Below the pieces are notes generated by a model. That model saw nothing but the letters and a program-made list of their open reading frames with translations, was not told where the DNA came from and searched no databases. Below are positions 1 through 8,909 of a stretch of DNA of 64,000 bases, piece by piece (the stretch's first letter is position 1; the number at the start of each line of letters is the position of its first letter). Made by a program: the position numbers and the translations under genes. Source of the DNA: Euryarchaeota archaeon (GTDB lineage: Archaea; Thermoplasmatota; SW-10-69-26; JACQPN01); NCBI GenBank assembly GCA_016207515.1, contig JACQPN010000025.1:186001-250000 (forward strand), read 5' to 3'.

Positions 1-2
1 AC

Positions 3-647
3 AACCCAATTCATGACGAAGCCCTTCGCCGGCACGAGAGTCGCGAGTTCCCGCCCCCCGGGCCCATGGATCGTCCCACGGTCTTCATATCCGGAAACAA
101 CGGGCACCTCGGCGAAAGCTTCGGCACTTTGGCGCGTGCTTTCGATCTTGTTGAGCGCCAAGTGGGCCGCAGACCTCTTCTAGTGGCGTCCGGGAATGTG
201 GCCAAAGGGGAGTTTCTTAGGTTTGGGTTCGAAGAGCGGGACATCAGGTTCCTTGGCAGGCTCAGAACCAAGGCAGACGTGATCCGCGCAGGGCAACAAG
301 CGTCGTGCGCGTTTATTGCAAGCACCTTCGCCGAAACGACCCGACAAAACAATTGCGGGTGCCCATCACGAGCGTCGGATTATCTCGTCGCAGGCGTACC
401 AATCCTGGCGCACGGTGGACCGGATACTGGCATTGTCGATTACATGGAAGCGAACGATCTTGATTATGTCTGTCAAAGCCTCGCCCCGAAAGATCTGGCC
501 GCCACGCTTTCCGAGGTCGTGTCACTGGGCCCTGACGACAGAGCCGCGCTGAGGCGGAAGTACCACGGCGTTGCGCGGCGCCAGTTGGCCAGCGTCCAAC
601 GAGCAAAGTTCCTGGGAATCGACAAAGCAGGGGTCAATGCGAGATGA
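3..647 (+). CDS. glycosyltransferase, C-terminal part (5' end outside window)
   Basis: The reading frame is open from the first bases of the window, so the N-terminal half is missing; the ATG at 66 is internal. The visible part has the layout of a GT-B C-terminal (donor nucleotide-sugar) domain: a strand near FISGNN, a middle segment with FLGRL, then a segment with SRASDYLVAGVPIL, the place where GT4-like enzymes carry the S-R-hydrophobic-D...AAG-P signature. The same signature, followed by an H-G/A-P-x-x-S/T stretch, recurs in the proteins at 935 and 11377, so these three look like a divergent paralogous family. Role: adding a sugar to a surface glycan (inferred from context). Acceptor and donor are unknown. 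Confidence 0.7.
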   Translation, partial: NPIHDEALRRHESREFPPPGPMDRPTVFISGNNGHLGESFGTLARAFDLVERQVGRRPLLVASGNVAKGEFLRFGFEERDIRFLGRLRTKADVIRAGQQASCAFIASTFAETTRQNNCGCPSRASDYLVAGVPILAHGGPDTGIVDYMEANDLDYVCQSLAPKDLAATLSEVVSLGPDDRAALRRKYHGVARRQLASVQRAKFLGIDKAGVNAR

Positions 648-934
648 AACGTTCGCGACTCACGGGCGGCCGTGTTCAAGCCATCCTGGGGGACACCACG
701 GATGCCATGCGGGGCCATGTGGGACAAACGGCACCGAGCCGCGGCGATTCTCCCGCGGCCCGTCGCACAATAACGCGCGCTCCATGGCTAAAGACGGCGG
801 CAACCTAGCTATCAGGAAAGTCGACGATGCGAGATAATTCGAAGGGATTGCCGACGAAGCCATGCGTATGGACAATCGGGCGCCGACGTTGGGCGAAATG
901 AGACCGCTTACGGATTCGTCGACGAGTCAAGGGG
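648..934. other. 287-base intergenic gap, no gene recognised
   Basis: No convincing small gene is seen on either strand. The only notable feature is a short repeated string, ATGCGAGAT, at about 637 and about 829, just past the end of the first gene and again near the end of this gap. A purine-rich GGGG sits immediately before the ATG at 935. Confidence 0.4.
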
Positions 935-2146
935 ATGAAAGTGGCAATTAGAAGTGCCGTCGTCGTCGGTGGGTATCCACCTTCGGAGTCGGGCAGCACC
1001 GGCAACGTCCTCAAGGCCCTGATTGGTGGAGCACCCACAAAGCCACGAATGGTCGCATACACGGTCAAACCTCGCAAGGCAGAGGAAGAATCGAAAACCA
1101 ACGGGATGAAGCTGGTGCACCTTTCATCGCGGCTTTCAACTCCGTGGATCGCCAGAGCTTTGGCATCGTTAGGAGCAGATGCCACGCTGGAGCCTTCGCC
1201 ACGGCGCCTCGCCCGCATGCTCGACGAGCACGAGATCGACCGTCTCCTCCTCCATCCGAACGGCGACGCCCTACTAGATTTCTACATGGCGGCCCTTTGT
1301 CGACGGCTTAACAAGCGCGTGGACCTCCGTTACTGGCTCGGCGACTACACCATTTGGCACTCTCGGACGTCAAAGAATCCGCTATTCCACCGCGCCAGGA
1401 TGGCTGCTCTTCGTTCCATTGCCAGCCGCGCCTCGGCGCGCTTTTCGGGAAGCAATGCCTCATCATTGCGCTATTCCGCTCAATTTGGGCACCCGGTTCG
1501 TGTTCAAAGCACGCCACTTCAGGATTCCGTGATTGATGCCGCGTGGAAATGGACGCCTTTCCCGCGGGACGTGAACGAACCGTTTCGAATATTCCTTCCA
1601 GGAACACCCCGCCCTCATTTTCGGCAAAACATTTCGATTTTGGGTGCAGCAATCGCAAAATTAAGGACAGCCAGTGCCAAGAAAATCGAGCTCGTGACCT
1701 GCGGCGATTGGACTCGAGACCTGTTGACTTCATGGGGGGTTCGAGACAGTCAGTTTGCGGTCCATGGCTGGGTGCGAGACCGCGATACCGTCCTCGAGTT
1801 GGCGTCGCAATGCGATTGCATCTATCTGCCGGATTCGCTGGACGAGTCGTACGAGACATCCATCGATGCGCCTTCACGCATGGTGGATTGCCTTGCAGCC
1901 GGCCCACCAATCGTGATCCATGGAAGCGCAAGTTCGTTCGTCATCCGGTATTTCAACGAGAACGCCTTGCGTTTTTGCGAGACGGGCAACGCTCCCGAAC
2001 GCCTCGCAGCCACGTTTCTCGACGTGTTAGCGCTGCCAATCCATGAGATCCAGGATCTTCACAAGAAGTACTTGACCATCGCCAACCGCAATCACCGGGC
2101 GTCCACGGCCTGGGCGAATCTAATGGGCGACCTTGTTGAATCGTGA
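935..2146 (+). CDS. divergent GT4-like glycosyltransferase
   Basis: 403 aa. It starts at an ATG directly preceded by AAGGGG. The N-terminus is a Rossmann-type start (VVVGGYPPSESGSTGN), the G-rich loop that GT-B enzymes use at the domain interface. The C-terminal half has a strand FRIFLPGTP, a middle VHGWVRD stretch and then SRMVDCLAAGPPIV near residue 310-325, followed by a conserved H-G-S-A-S pattern. It belongs to the same divergent subgroup as the truncated gene before it and the gene at 11377. It probably transfers a sugar to a lipid-linked oligosaccharide at the inner face of the membrane. There are no membrane segments. Donor specificity cannot be read. Confidence 0.72.
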   Translation: MKVAIRSAVVVGGYPPSESGSTGNVLKALIGGAPTKPRMVAYTVKPRKAEEESKTNGMKLVHLSSRLSTPWIARALASLGADATLEPSPRRLARMLDEHEIDRLLLHPNGDALLDFYMAALCRRLNKRVDLRYWLGDYTIWHSRTSKNPLFHRARMAALRSIASRASARFSGSNASSLRYSAQFGHPVRVQSTPLQDSVIDAAWKWTPFPRDVNEPFRIFLPGTPRPHFRQNISILGAAIAKLRTASAKKIELVTCGDWTRDLLTSWGVRDSQFAVHGWVRDRDTVLELASQCDCIYLPDSLDESYETSIDAPSRMVDCLAAGPPIVIHGSASSFVIRYFNENALRFCETGNAPERLAATFLDVLALPIHEIQDLHKKYLTIANRNHRASTAWANLMGDLVES

Positions 2147-2440
2147 CCCGGATCCAGATTCGTCGGCAATTCGGTAGATGCCGACCCGAGGGGTGGCCCG
2201 CGGTCGGGATGTCACATGGTTTCACGAATGGACACGGAGACGGGGCACTGACTCGACCGGCCATTCATGTCAATGCACTGGGAAGGCCATAAAAAGCACC
2301 TCGCGCCCATGCTGCTGTTCCGTCACTTTCCGACAAAGGATTAATATGGTCGGTGCTAGGGTCACAGGGCACCGCATGGTCAGAGAAAAACATGGCGGGC
2401 CGACCGGCGCCCGTTTTCCCAAATCGAAGGTTGTGACAAG
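2147..2440. other. 294-base intergenic region with a possible promoter
   Basis: No gene is seen. A TATA-like GATTAATATG lies near 2338-2347, about 95 bases before the ATG at 2441. It could start a transcript for the sugar-nucleotide module that follows, with a leader of roughly 70 nt. A short Shine-Dalgarno-like AAGGT precedes the ATG. This is the largest gap inside the polysaccharide locus, so it may separate two transcription units. Confidence 0.3.
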
Positions 2441-3412
2441 ATGAAAATCCTCATTACTGGAATCACGGGCATGGTCGGTAGCCACCTTGCCGAATACATT
2501 ACAAAGAACCACGCGACAGCCGAAGTACATGGGTTAGTGCGGTGGCGAAGCCCGCTCGAGAACCTCCGCCAGGTCATGCACAAAGTAACGTTGCATCAGG
2601 CAGAACTACGCGACTTGAATTCCCTCGTCCACCTATTGCGTGAGATCCGACCGGATCGGGTATTCCATCTAGCCGCGCAGTCTTACGTCTCGTCCAGTTT
2701 CATCGCCCCCGCCGACACACTGCAAACCAACGTCATTGGGACCACCAATCTTCTCGACGCTGTTCGCATCGCCGAGCAGGACCCGCTCATCCACATATGC
2801 AGTTCCTCAGAGGTGTACGGTCAGGTCCTACCTTCCGAAGTACCGATAAGCGAGAAAAACCCATTCCGACCCGCGAGCCCGTACGCGGTATCGAAAGTCG
2901 GCGAGGACATGATCGCATACCAGTATTTCTTAAGCTACGGACTCAAGACGATCCGTACGAGAATGTTCACGCACACAGGTCCCCGTCGCGGCGACGTATT
3001 CGCGGAAAGCGCTTTTGCCCAGCAGATTGCCGAGATTGAGTTGGGCCACAGGGAGAATCCCGTTCGGGTGGGAAACCTCGACAGCGTCCGCACAATGGCG
3101 GATGTGCGCGACACTGTTCGAGCCTATTGGTTGATGATGGAAAAGTGCTCACCGGGAGAGGTATATAACATCGGAGGAGAACGCGTCATGACTATCGGGG
3201 AGATCTTGGCGATGCTGAAAAAGATGGCGCGAGTGCCAATCGAACACGTCGTGGATCCGAAGTTGCTCCGGCCGTCCGACGTCACGTTGCAAGTACCCGA
3301 CATCTCCAAATTCAAGGCCGCGACCGGGTGGAGGGCAGAGATTCCCGTGGAAACCACCCTTCGCGATCTATTGGATTATCATCGCGAGCGAACACGCGCC
3401 CACAAAGGGTAG
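2441..3412 (+). CDS. GDP-mannose 4,6-dehydratase-like SDR enzyme
   Basis: 323 aa, an extended short-chain dehydrogenase. The NAD(P)-binding GITGMVGSH lies at residues 7-15, and catalytic Tyr148/Lys152 sit in SPYAVSK with the upstream SSSEVYG Ser/Glu region at 121-127. The R-T-R-M-F-T-H-T-G-P-R-R-G stretch matches the substrate-binding region of GDP-mannose 4,6-dehydratases, where the usual version is N-H-E-S-P-R-R-G (seen in the second copy at 30977). The expected reaction is conversion of a GDP-linked aldose to its 4-keto-6-deoxy form. The neighbours (GHMP heptose-type kinase, RmlC-like epimerase, GMER-like reductase) suggest the substrate may be GDP-manno-heptose rather than GDP-mannose, as in Campylobacter DmhA. 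That substrate is inference; the fold assignment is firm. Confidence 0.8.
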   Translation: MKILITGITGMVGSHLAEYITKNHATAEVHGLVRWRSPLENLRQVMHKVTLHQAELRDLNSLVHLLREIRPDRVFHLAAQSYVSSSFIAPADTLQTNVIGTTNLLDAVRIAEQDPLIHICSSSEVYGQVLPSEVPISEKNPFRPASPYAVSKVGEDMIAYQYFLSYGLKTIRTRMFTHTGPRRGDVFAESAFAQQIAEIELGHRENPVRVGNLDSVRTMADVRDTVRAYWLMMEKCSPGEVYNIGGERVMTIGEILAMLKKMARVPIEHVVDPKLLRPSDVTLQVPDISKFKAATGWRAEIPVETTLRDLLDYHRERTRAHKG

Positions 3413-3422
3413 CCACTGAACC

Positions 3423-4274
3423 TTGAACATTCAGAACCAAAACTTGATCGAGGAATCGCAGATGCAAACTCAAGCTCTTGTCCAGAAGGCCAAAGAAGTC
3501 CGACGCGACACATTCGAGATGGTGATGCGTGCCGGGAAAGGACACCTTGGAGGATCGCTATCTTGTGTCGAAATCTTAGTGGCACTGTACTATGGCAAGA
3601 TTCTCCGCTTCGACGCAGGGAATCCGCGTTGGGAAGGCCGCGATCGACTCGTATTCAGCAAGGCGCACGGCACCAACTCACTTTACGTCGTGCTCGCGGA
3701 CCTCGGGTTGTTTCCGAGAAGCGAATTGGAGCATTTTCTTGACGATGGAAGCATATTGAGTGGGCACACGGACAACAGGATCCCGGGAGTGGAAATCGTC
3801 GGGGGCTCGCTAGGCCACGGGCTTGGCGTCGCGTGCGGGATGGCATTGGCATCCAAGATCGACAAGAAGGAGCACCTCACGGTGGTGATTATCGGCGACG
3901 CGGAGACTCAGGAAGGATCGGTGTGGGAGGCCGCGATTTTCGCCCGGCAACAAAAATTGGGAAATCTCGTCGCAGTCACTGATTATAACAAATTGGGCTC
4001 TGAGGACTTCATTGAGAACACGGCCGGTCTCGCGCCCCTTGCCGAAAAATGGAAAGCCTTCGGGTGGGAAGTCATCGAGATAGACGGCCACTCATTCGCT
4101 GAGATTGAAGGGGCGTTGGCAGGCATCCACGGTCGAAGGTCCGATAGGCCGCTCATGATCATCGCCCACACCGTGAAAGGTAAGGGCATCTCGGCCCTCG
4201 CGAACACACCCCTTGCCCATCACACCTTGCCGCCCGCCGAGCGCATCCCGGAAATCAGGAGAGAACTGGCATGA
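3423..4274 (+). CDS. transketolase, N-terminal (TPP-binding) subunit
   Basis: Up to 283 aa. The longest frame opens with a TTG at 3423; an in-frame ATG at 3462, preceded by GAGGAA, is an equally good start. Family features are GKGHLGGSLS, SKAHGTNSLY and the thiamine diphosphate/Mg site GDAETQEGS...DYNK. Together with the next gene it makes a complete split transketolase, the usual archaeal arrangement. It moves two-carbon ketol units between sugar phosphates and can make sedoheptulose 7-phosphate from pentose phosphates. Its position between a sugar-nucleotide dehydratase and a GHMP heptose-type kinase suggests it supplies a C7 or branched sugar precursor for the glycan. It ends with an ATGA overlap to the C-terminal subunit gene. 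Confidence 0.9.
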   Translation: MNIQNQNLIEESQMQTQALVQKAKEVRRDTFEMVMRAGKGHLGGSLSCVEILVALYYGKILRFDAGNPRWEGRDRLVFSKAHGTNSLYVVLADLGLFPRSELEHFLDDGSILSGHTDNRIPGVEIVGGSLGHGLGVACGMALASKIDKKEHLTVVIIGDAETQEGSVWEAAIFARQQKLGNLVAVTDYNKLGSEDFIENTAGLAPLAEKWKAFGWEVIEIDGHSFAEIEGALAGIHGRRSDRPLMIIAHTVKGKGISALANTPLAHHTLPPAERIPEIRRELA

Positions 4275-5281
4275 AACCCGTCCGCACAATCTACACGGAG
4301 GCGCGGGACGCCACTTTTGAGGAGCTCTACAAAATAGCTGTGGCCGACCGCGATGTGGTCGTCATATCGGCCGACATGGGTGCACGCAAATTCAAGGAAT
4401 TCAAGCGGGATATTCCCGATCAATTCTACAACGTCGGTGTCTCTGAACAGAATGCGATTAGCGTGGCTGGCGGCCTGGCGGTCGAAGGCAAGATCCCGTT
4501 CGTTTACGGAATCGGAAACTTCGTCACGCTGCGGTGCTACGAACAACTCAAGGTGGACGTAGCTTGCATGAATTTGCCAGTGACCGTGATTGGGATGGGC
4601 GCCGGGTACGTATACAGTATCGACGGCCCGACCCACCACATCACTCAAGACATTGCCGTAATGCGGTGCCTGCCCGGCATGACCATCTGGAGCCCCTCAG
4701 ATTACACGATGGCAGGAGGCATAATCCCGCTCGCCTACAGGACACCGGGCCCCAAGTACATCCGCCTGGACAAGGGGCCCTTCACGCCGATGTACGAACC
4801 CGACTCCGCAGAGTTCACACAAGGATGCGGGATTGTACGAAACGGAACCGACCTCACGATTGTCGCCACCGGCGTGATGACCACACAAGCGCTTCAGGTG
4901 GCAGACGACCTTGAAGCGTCAGGGATCAGCGCGCGCGTCGTCGACGTGTACCGATTGAAACCCGTGGACGCACCAAGGCTGGCGTCACTTTTGGACGGGA
5001 CGGCGAGGATAGTGACGCTCGAGGAGCATTCCATCGTAGGCGGCCTTGGAAGCATCATCTTGGAGACCCTTTCGGACCATGGGATCCGAGTTCCCGTCCT
5101 ACGACTTGCCCTTCCTGACCAGTATCGATTCGAAGTTGGAAGCCGAGACTATCTTCGCCGTCTGGACGGCCTGGATCGGCATGGCGTCACGCGGAAAATC
5201 ATGGATTGGGCCAAGAATCCGACGAGCACTGCCGCGGAGAAATCCATGGGAGATGGACTTCGCGTCAGAATGTCTCGTTAA
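4271..5281 (+). CDS. transketolase, C-terminal subunit
   Basis: 336 aa; the ATG overlaps the stop of the N-terminal subunit gene (ATGA). It contains the pyrimidine-binding domain with the catalytic Glu in GVSEQNAIS, the GNFVTLRCYEQLKVD segment and the GPTHHITQD loop, followed by the transketolase C-terminal domain (LEEHSIVGGLGS). It pairs with the protein from 3423 to form the active site at the subunit interface. Length and domain order are normal for the split form. The 41-base gap to the next gene keeps it in the same transcription unit. Confidence 0.9.
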   Translation: MKPVRTIYTEARDATFEELYKIAVADRDVVVISADMGARKFKEFKRDIPDQFYNVGVSEQNAISVAGGLAVEGKIPFVYGIGNFVTLRCYEQLKVDVACMNLPVTVIGMGAGYVYSIDGPTHHITQDIAVMRCLPGMTIWSPSDYTMAGGIIPLAYRTPGPKYIRLDKGPFTPMYEPDSAEFTQGCGIVRNGTDLTIVATGVMTTQALQVADDLEASGISARVVDVYRLKPVDAPRLASLLDGTARIVTLEEHSIVGGLGSIILETLSDHGIRVPVLRLALPDQYRFEVGSRDYLRRLDGLDRHGVTRKIMDWAKNPTSTAAEKSMGDGLRVRMSR

Positions 5282-5321
5282 GCGGTAGCCGTCAATCGTT
5301 CGCCAGTGAGGAAGTTGATCA

Positions 5322-6314
5322 ATGATTATCTCGAGGACCCCGTATCGGATTTCGTTCTTCGGAGGTGGGAGTGATTACCCTGCCTGGTATCTCCGGGAAG
5401 GCGGCGTCGTCTTGTCAACAACGATAGACAAGTACTGCTACATTTCGTGCCGCTACCTGCCGCCCTTCTTCAACATAAAGCACAGGATCGTGTGGTCTCA
5501 TATCGAGACGGTGACGACACTTAAGGACATCTTGCATCCAGCCGTCCGCGAATGTCTGAAGTACATGGGTTTCGACGACGCGCTCGGTCTCGAAATTCAT
5601 CACCAAGGTGACCTCCCGGCGAGAAGCGGAATGGGCTCCAGCTCATCGTTTTCCGTGGGATTGATCCACGCGCTCACGGCCCTTCGCGGCCAGACGATTG
5701 GAAAGCACGAACTGGCGCTGAAAGCAATCGAGCTCGAGCAGAATGTGATGAAAGACAGCGTTGGGGCGCAAGATCAAGTCGCGGCCGCCCACGGTGGACT
5801 AAACCGGATACGGTTTCTCAAGTCAGGAAAGATCGACGTTGAACCTGTGAAGGTCGCCCAAGATCGCCACAAGGAACTTGAATCGAACTTGATCATGCTC
5901 TACACCGGCATGGTCCGCACGGCGTCGGACGTTGCCAAGGAGGTTTCGTCCAATCTCGAAAGGAAGAGCGAATCCGTGCTACGCATGATGGATATGGCGG
6001 AAGAGGGCGCAGCGATCCTTGCGGGCAAAGCCTCCGTCGATGACTTCGGGGCCCTGCTCGACGAGGCCTGGCAATTGAAACGAGGCCTCGCCGAAGCGGT
6101 ATCGAATGACGTCATCGACGGGGTGTACAGGACAGCAAAGGCAAACGGCGCGCTTGGCGGAAAACTGCTTGGCGCAGGCGCCGGAGGGTTCATGCTCTTC
6201 TACATTCCCCCTGGCAAGCAGAGGAACGTGCAACGAGCACTTAGTCAGTACCTATGGGTGCCTTTCTCGTTCGAGTCTACTGGAAGTTCGATCATCGCGA
6301 CCGACGGCGCCTAA
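5322..6314 (+). CDS. GHMP sugar kinase, heptose 7-phosphate kinase-like
   Basis: 330 aa. It begins RTPYRISFFGGGSDYP, the N-terminal signature of the GHMP kinases annotated as D-glycero-D-manno-heptose 7-phosphate kinase (HddA-like). The ATP-binding GHMP motif is LPARSGMGSSSS at residues 98-109, and the C-terminal substrate loop is LGGKLLGAGAGGF near residue 280. It would phosphorylate C1 of a sugar phosphate before nucleotide transfer. The companions normally needed for GDP-heptose (isomerase GmhA, phosphatase GmhB, guanylyltransferase HddC) are not in the window. The exact sugar is therefore unproven; another 6- or 7-carbon sugar phosphate remains possible. Confidence 0.78.
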   Translation: MIISRTPYRISFFGGGSDYPAWYLREGGVVLSTTIDKYCYISCRYLPPFFNIKHRIVWSHIETVTTLKDILHPAVRECLKYMGFDDALGLEIHHQGDLPARSGMGSSSSFSVGLIHALTALRGQTIGKHELALKAIELEQNVMKDSVGAQDQVAAAHGGLNRIRFLKSGKIDVEPVKVAQDRHKELESNLIMLYTGMVRTASDVAKEVSSNLERKSESVLRMMDMAEEGAAILAGKASVDDFGALLDEAWQLKRGLAEAVSNDVIDGVYRTAKANGALGGKLLGAGAGGFMLFYIPPGKQRNVQRALSQYLWVPFSFESTGSSIIATDGA

Positions 6315-6358
6315 CCGGCTGCGGTTTACACAAACTCACACTCTCCCGAGGAAAGAAA

Positions 6359-7360
6359 ATGACCCGATTCAAGAAAATCCTGGTGACTGGGGCGTCCGGC
6401 GTTGCGGGCAGCGGACTGAAAGCCATTGCCAAGGAATATGAGGAAAATGAATTCACCTTCCTCGCATCCCGCGATTGCGACCTGACGGACCCGCAGGCCG
6501 TGGACACCCTTTTCGCAAGGCTGAGACCCGACGCGGTTTTACACATGGCCGCAATCTCTGGTGGAATCGGCCTTAGCACAAAACACCCGGCTACCCTCCT
6601 TCGCGACAACGTCCTCATGAATGTCAACGTCGTCGAGGCGGCTCGGAAATACGAAATAGAAAAAACCGTCATGTCTCTGTCGACAGGGATGTACTCTCCC
6701 AATGCGCCATTGCCAATAAAGGAGGATTACATCCACGATGGCCCCCCCCATTCGTCCAACTATAGCTACGCATTCGCTAAGCGCTTGGTCGATCCGATGA
6801 TTCGTGCTTGGCGATCAGAATTCGGCATGAACTTGATCGGCGTTGTCCCGAACGGGATATTTGGGGAGCACGACAATTTCAATTACGATGACGCTACCCT
6901 GACGCCAACACTCATAAGGAGGTTTTACGAGAATCGCGGAGGGGATAAGGCAATCGTAATGTGGGGTGACGGCTCGCCGCTTCGCGAAGTCACGTACGGG
7001 AAGGACATTGCCCGCGCCTATATGTGGTGCCTAGAGCACTACGATGAACCTCAAATTCTGCACATAGGTACGACAGAGGAACATTCAGTTCGGGAAATCG
7101 CCGAAATGCTGGCCGACATGTACGGGATCTCCCGCGAACGTCTAGAGTTCGACACGAGCAAACCCGCGGGCGTTTCGAGGAAGAGCACCGACAATTCCCG
7201 ATTCGTCAGGCTTAGCGACTTCAAGTACACTGCATATCGGACCGCCTTGGAGAACACCGTGCGCTGGTACGTGGAGACAAGCGAACGAAATCCAGCCAAC
7301 ATTCGCAAGGGGAGCAAGTTGTTCGTTCGCCCCGAGGTCGCGACGGGGAGATTGAGATGA
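6359..7360 (+). CDS. GDP-L-fucose synthase-like epimerase/reductase
   Basis: 333 aa from the ATG at 6359, which follows the purine-rich GAGGAAAGAAA; the frame opens 35 codons upstream, but that part overlaps the previous gene and looks non-coding. It is an extended SDR with GASGVAGSG near the N-terminus and a catalytic Y-A-F-A-K. The overall pattern HMAAISGGIG...NVLMNVNVVEAARKY resembles GMER/Fcl, which epimerises C3/C5 and reduces C4 of GDP-4-keto-6-deoxy sugars. A canonical Fcl is present separately at 32013, so this copy probably acts on another substrate. In Campylobacter a GMER homologue (DdahC/MlghC) reduces GDP-4-keto-6-deoxy-heptose, and that role fits the neighbours here (inference). 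An ATGA overlap leads into the next gene. Confidence 0.78.
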   Translation: MTRFKKILVTGASGVAGSGLKAIAKEYEENEFTFLASRDCDLTDPQAVDTLFARLRPDAVLHMAAISGGIGLSTKHPATLLRDNVLMNVNVVEAARKYEIEKTVMSLSTGMYSPNAPLPIKEDYIHDGPPHSSNYSYAFAKRLVDPMIRAWRSEFGMNLIGVVPNGIFGEHDNFNYDDATLTPTLIRRFYENRGGDKAIVMWGDGSPLREVTYGKDIARAYMWCLEHYDEPQILHIGTTEEHSVREIAEMLADMYGISRERLEFDTSKPAGVSRKSTDNSRFVRLSDFKYTAYRTALENTVRWYVETSERNPANIRKGSKLFVRPEVATGRLR

Positions 7361-8328
7361 GGACACGCGACGTTGGAAAGAGTGGTCTTAAGGTTTCGGA
7401 GGTCGGATTCGGGACCTGGGGCATGGGCGACTCCTACGGACCGGTTGATGATGAAGAATCACGGGCGTCCCTTCGCCTAGGTTTCGAAAACGGAATCATC
7501 TTCTACGACACGGCAGACCTTTACGGAGATGGGCGAAGCGAAAGGCTGATCGGGGAAGCGCTTGGGGACGTCCGCGATGAGATTGTGATTTCATCGAAGA
7601 CAGGATACCTATCGCACGATGGCCACCAGTTGTTCACGCCCGCCCACATACTCAAATCTCTTGACGCCAGCCTCAACCGTCTGGGGACGGACCACCTCGA
7701 TATCTACATGCTCCACAGCCCACCTGTGGACCTATTGGTCAAAGAACCCGCGATACTCGATACCATGCGCGACCTCAAAGATCATGGAAAAATAACGGCA
7801 TTTGGGATTTCGGCGCGTTCGCCCGAAGACGCCGCTCTCGCAATCGCAAAGACCGATCTGGACGTCATGGAGATCAACCTGAACCTTATTGACCAAAGGT
7901 CGAGAAGGAGCGGGCTGTTTGAAGCAGCTTGTCAAGCTGGCGTAGGGCTAATCGCCCGGACACCGCTAGCATTCGGCTTCCTGACCGGTCGCTACGGTCC
8001 GAACGCTACCTTCCCCAATGACGACCATCGTTCATTTTGGCCAAGAGATCAAATCCGCATCTGGGCAGAGGCGCCAAAGAAATTCGAAGAAATCGCCAAT
8101 GCCCGTGGGTGCTCCATCACACAACTAGCCCTACTCTACTGCATTTCGGACCCGGCCGTCGCCAGCGTAATCCCAGGTATGTTGACTGCAAAGGAAGTTC
8201 ATGAGAACGTCGCCGCGGGCGGCCTTCCCGCATTGTCTCCGAAAGAACTCGAGCAAATCGAAAGAATCTATGACAACAATACGTTTTTCGTTGGTGGCCG
8301 GCGGCGAAGAAATGCGGATGACAATTGA
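7357..8328 (+). CDS. aldo/keto reductase
   Basis: 323 aa, a TIM-barrel NADPH-dependent oxidoreductase. The tetrad region is visible: Asp and Tyr in FYDTADLYGDGRSE, Lys in VISSKTGY, and His in YMLHSPPVD. The end carries a G-G-R-R-R-R tail. It probably reduces a keto or aldehyde sugar intermediate of the surrounding sugar pathway. The start overlaps the previous stop (ATGA), so it is translated with the GMER-like gene. Substrate unknown. Confidence 0.85.
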   Translation: MRTRDVGKSGLKVSEVGFGTWGMGDSYGPVDDEESRASLRLGFENGIIFYDTADLYGDGRSERLIGEALGDVRDEIVISSKTGYLSHDGHQLFTPAHILKSLDASLNRLGTDHLDIYMLHSPPVDLLVKEPAILDTMRDLKDHGKITAFGISARSPEDAALAIAKTDLDVMEINLNLIDQRSRRSGLFEAACQAGVGLIARTPLAFGFLTGRYGPNATFPNDDHRSFWPRDQIRIWAEAPKKFEEIANARGCSITQLALLYCISDPAVASVIPGMLTAKEVHENVAAGGLPALSPKELEQIERIYDNNTFFVGGRRRRNADDN

Positions 8329-8909
8329 ACCTTGTGCCTCCAGGCCAGGAAGCGGTTGACAGCATGCATACAGCGCGAACAGTATTCGAAACCAAATGGT
8401 TCCAGATCCTCGAGGAATCTTTTCCGGAACACCCAGAACTTGGGAGCGAACCGTACTATACTATCCGCGCCCCGCCGGGGGTGATCGTGCTTGCTTTGAC
8501 CCGCAGGCGCGAGGTTGTCCTCGTGAAGCAATTCCGACCCGCCGTGCGCGAATCGACATTGGAATTTCCGAGCGGGCAAATGAATGCCGATGAGATGCCG
8601 GAAGACGCCGCGGCCCGTGAACTTCTTGAAGAGACAGGTTACACCGCTCGAACCTACACGTACCTGGGCCGGTACAAAGCACTCACGAGTCGTAATGGCT
8701 CCAAGCAACACGTTTTCGTGGCGGAGGATGCCTCGCCTACGGGCCACCATGAACCAGAGCGCGGCATCCAAGTCATTCTTGCTACTCTACCGGAACTAAA
8801 GAATCGTGTGGCGTCGGGTGAATTTGACGTGTTTCAGTATCTCGGTGCGTTGGTTTTGGCAGACTGGAAAGCCGGTAAGGGCCTACTAGCCGCCGCTGGT
8901 GGAGGCTGA
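8325..8909 (+). CDS. Nudix hydrolase (ADP-ribose pyrophosphatase-like)
   Basis: Up to 194 aa. The longest frame starts with a TTG overlapping the previous stop codon; an in-frame ATG at 8364 (residue 14) is a plausible alternative. The Nudix box is complete: G, five residues, E, seven residues, then RELLEETGY. The upstream segment VVLVKQFRPAVRESTLEFPSG is typical of ADP-ribose/nucleotide-sugar pyrophosphatases. In this locus it could remove or recycle nucleotide sugars, or be a housekeeping ADP-ribose pyrophosphatase carried along. It is followed by a TGATG junction with the next gene. Confidence 0.85.
   Translation: MNLVPPGQEAVDSMHTARTVFETKWFQILEESFPEHPELGSEPYYTIRAPPGVIVLALTRRREVVLVKQFRPAVRESTLEFPSGQMNADEMPEDAAARELLEETGYTARTYTYLGRYKALTSRNGSKQHVFVAEDASPTGHHEPERGIQVILATLPELKNRVASGEFDVFQYLGALVLADWKAGKGLLAAAGGG

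Noticed and set aside
571-837. 88-codon frame after the first gene
   Set aside because: Low-complexity His/Gly/Arg composition, no start signal, and overlaps the real gene end.
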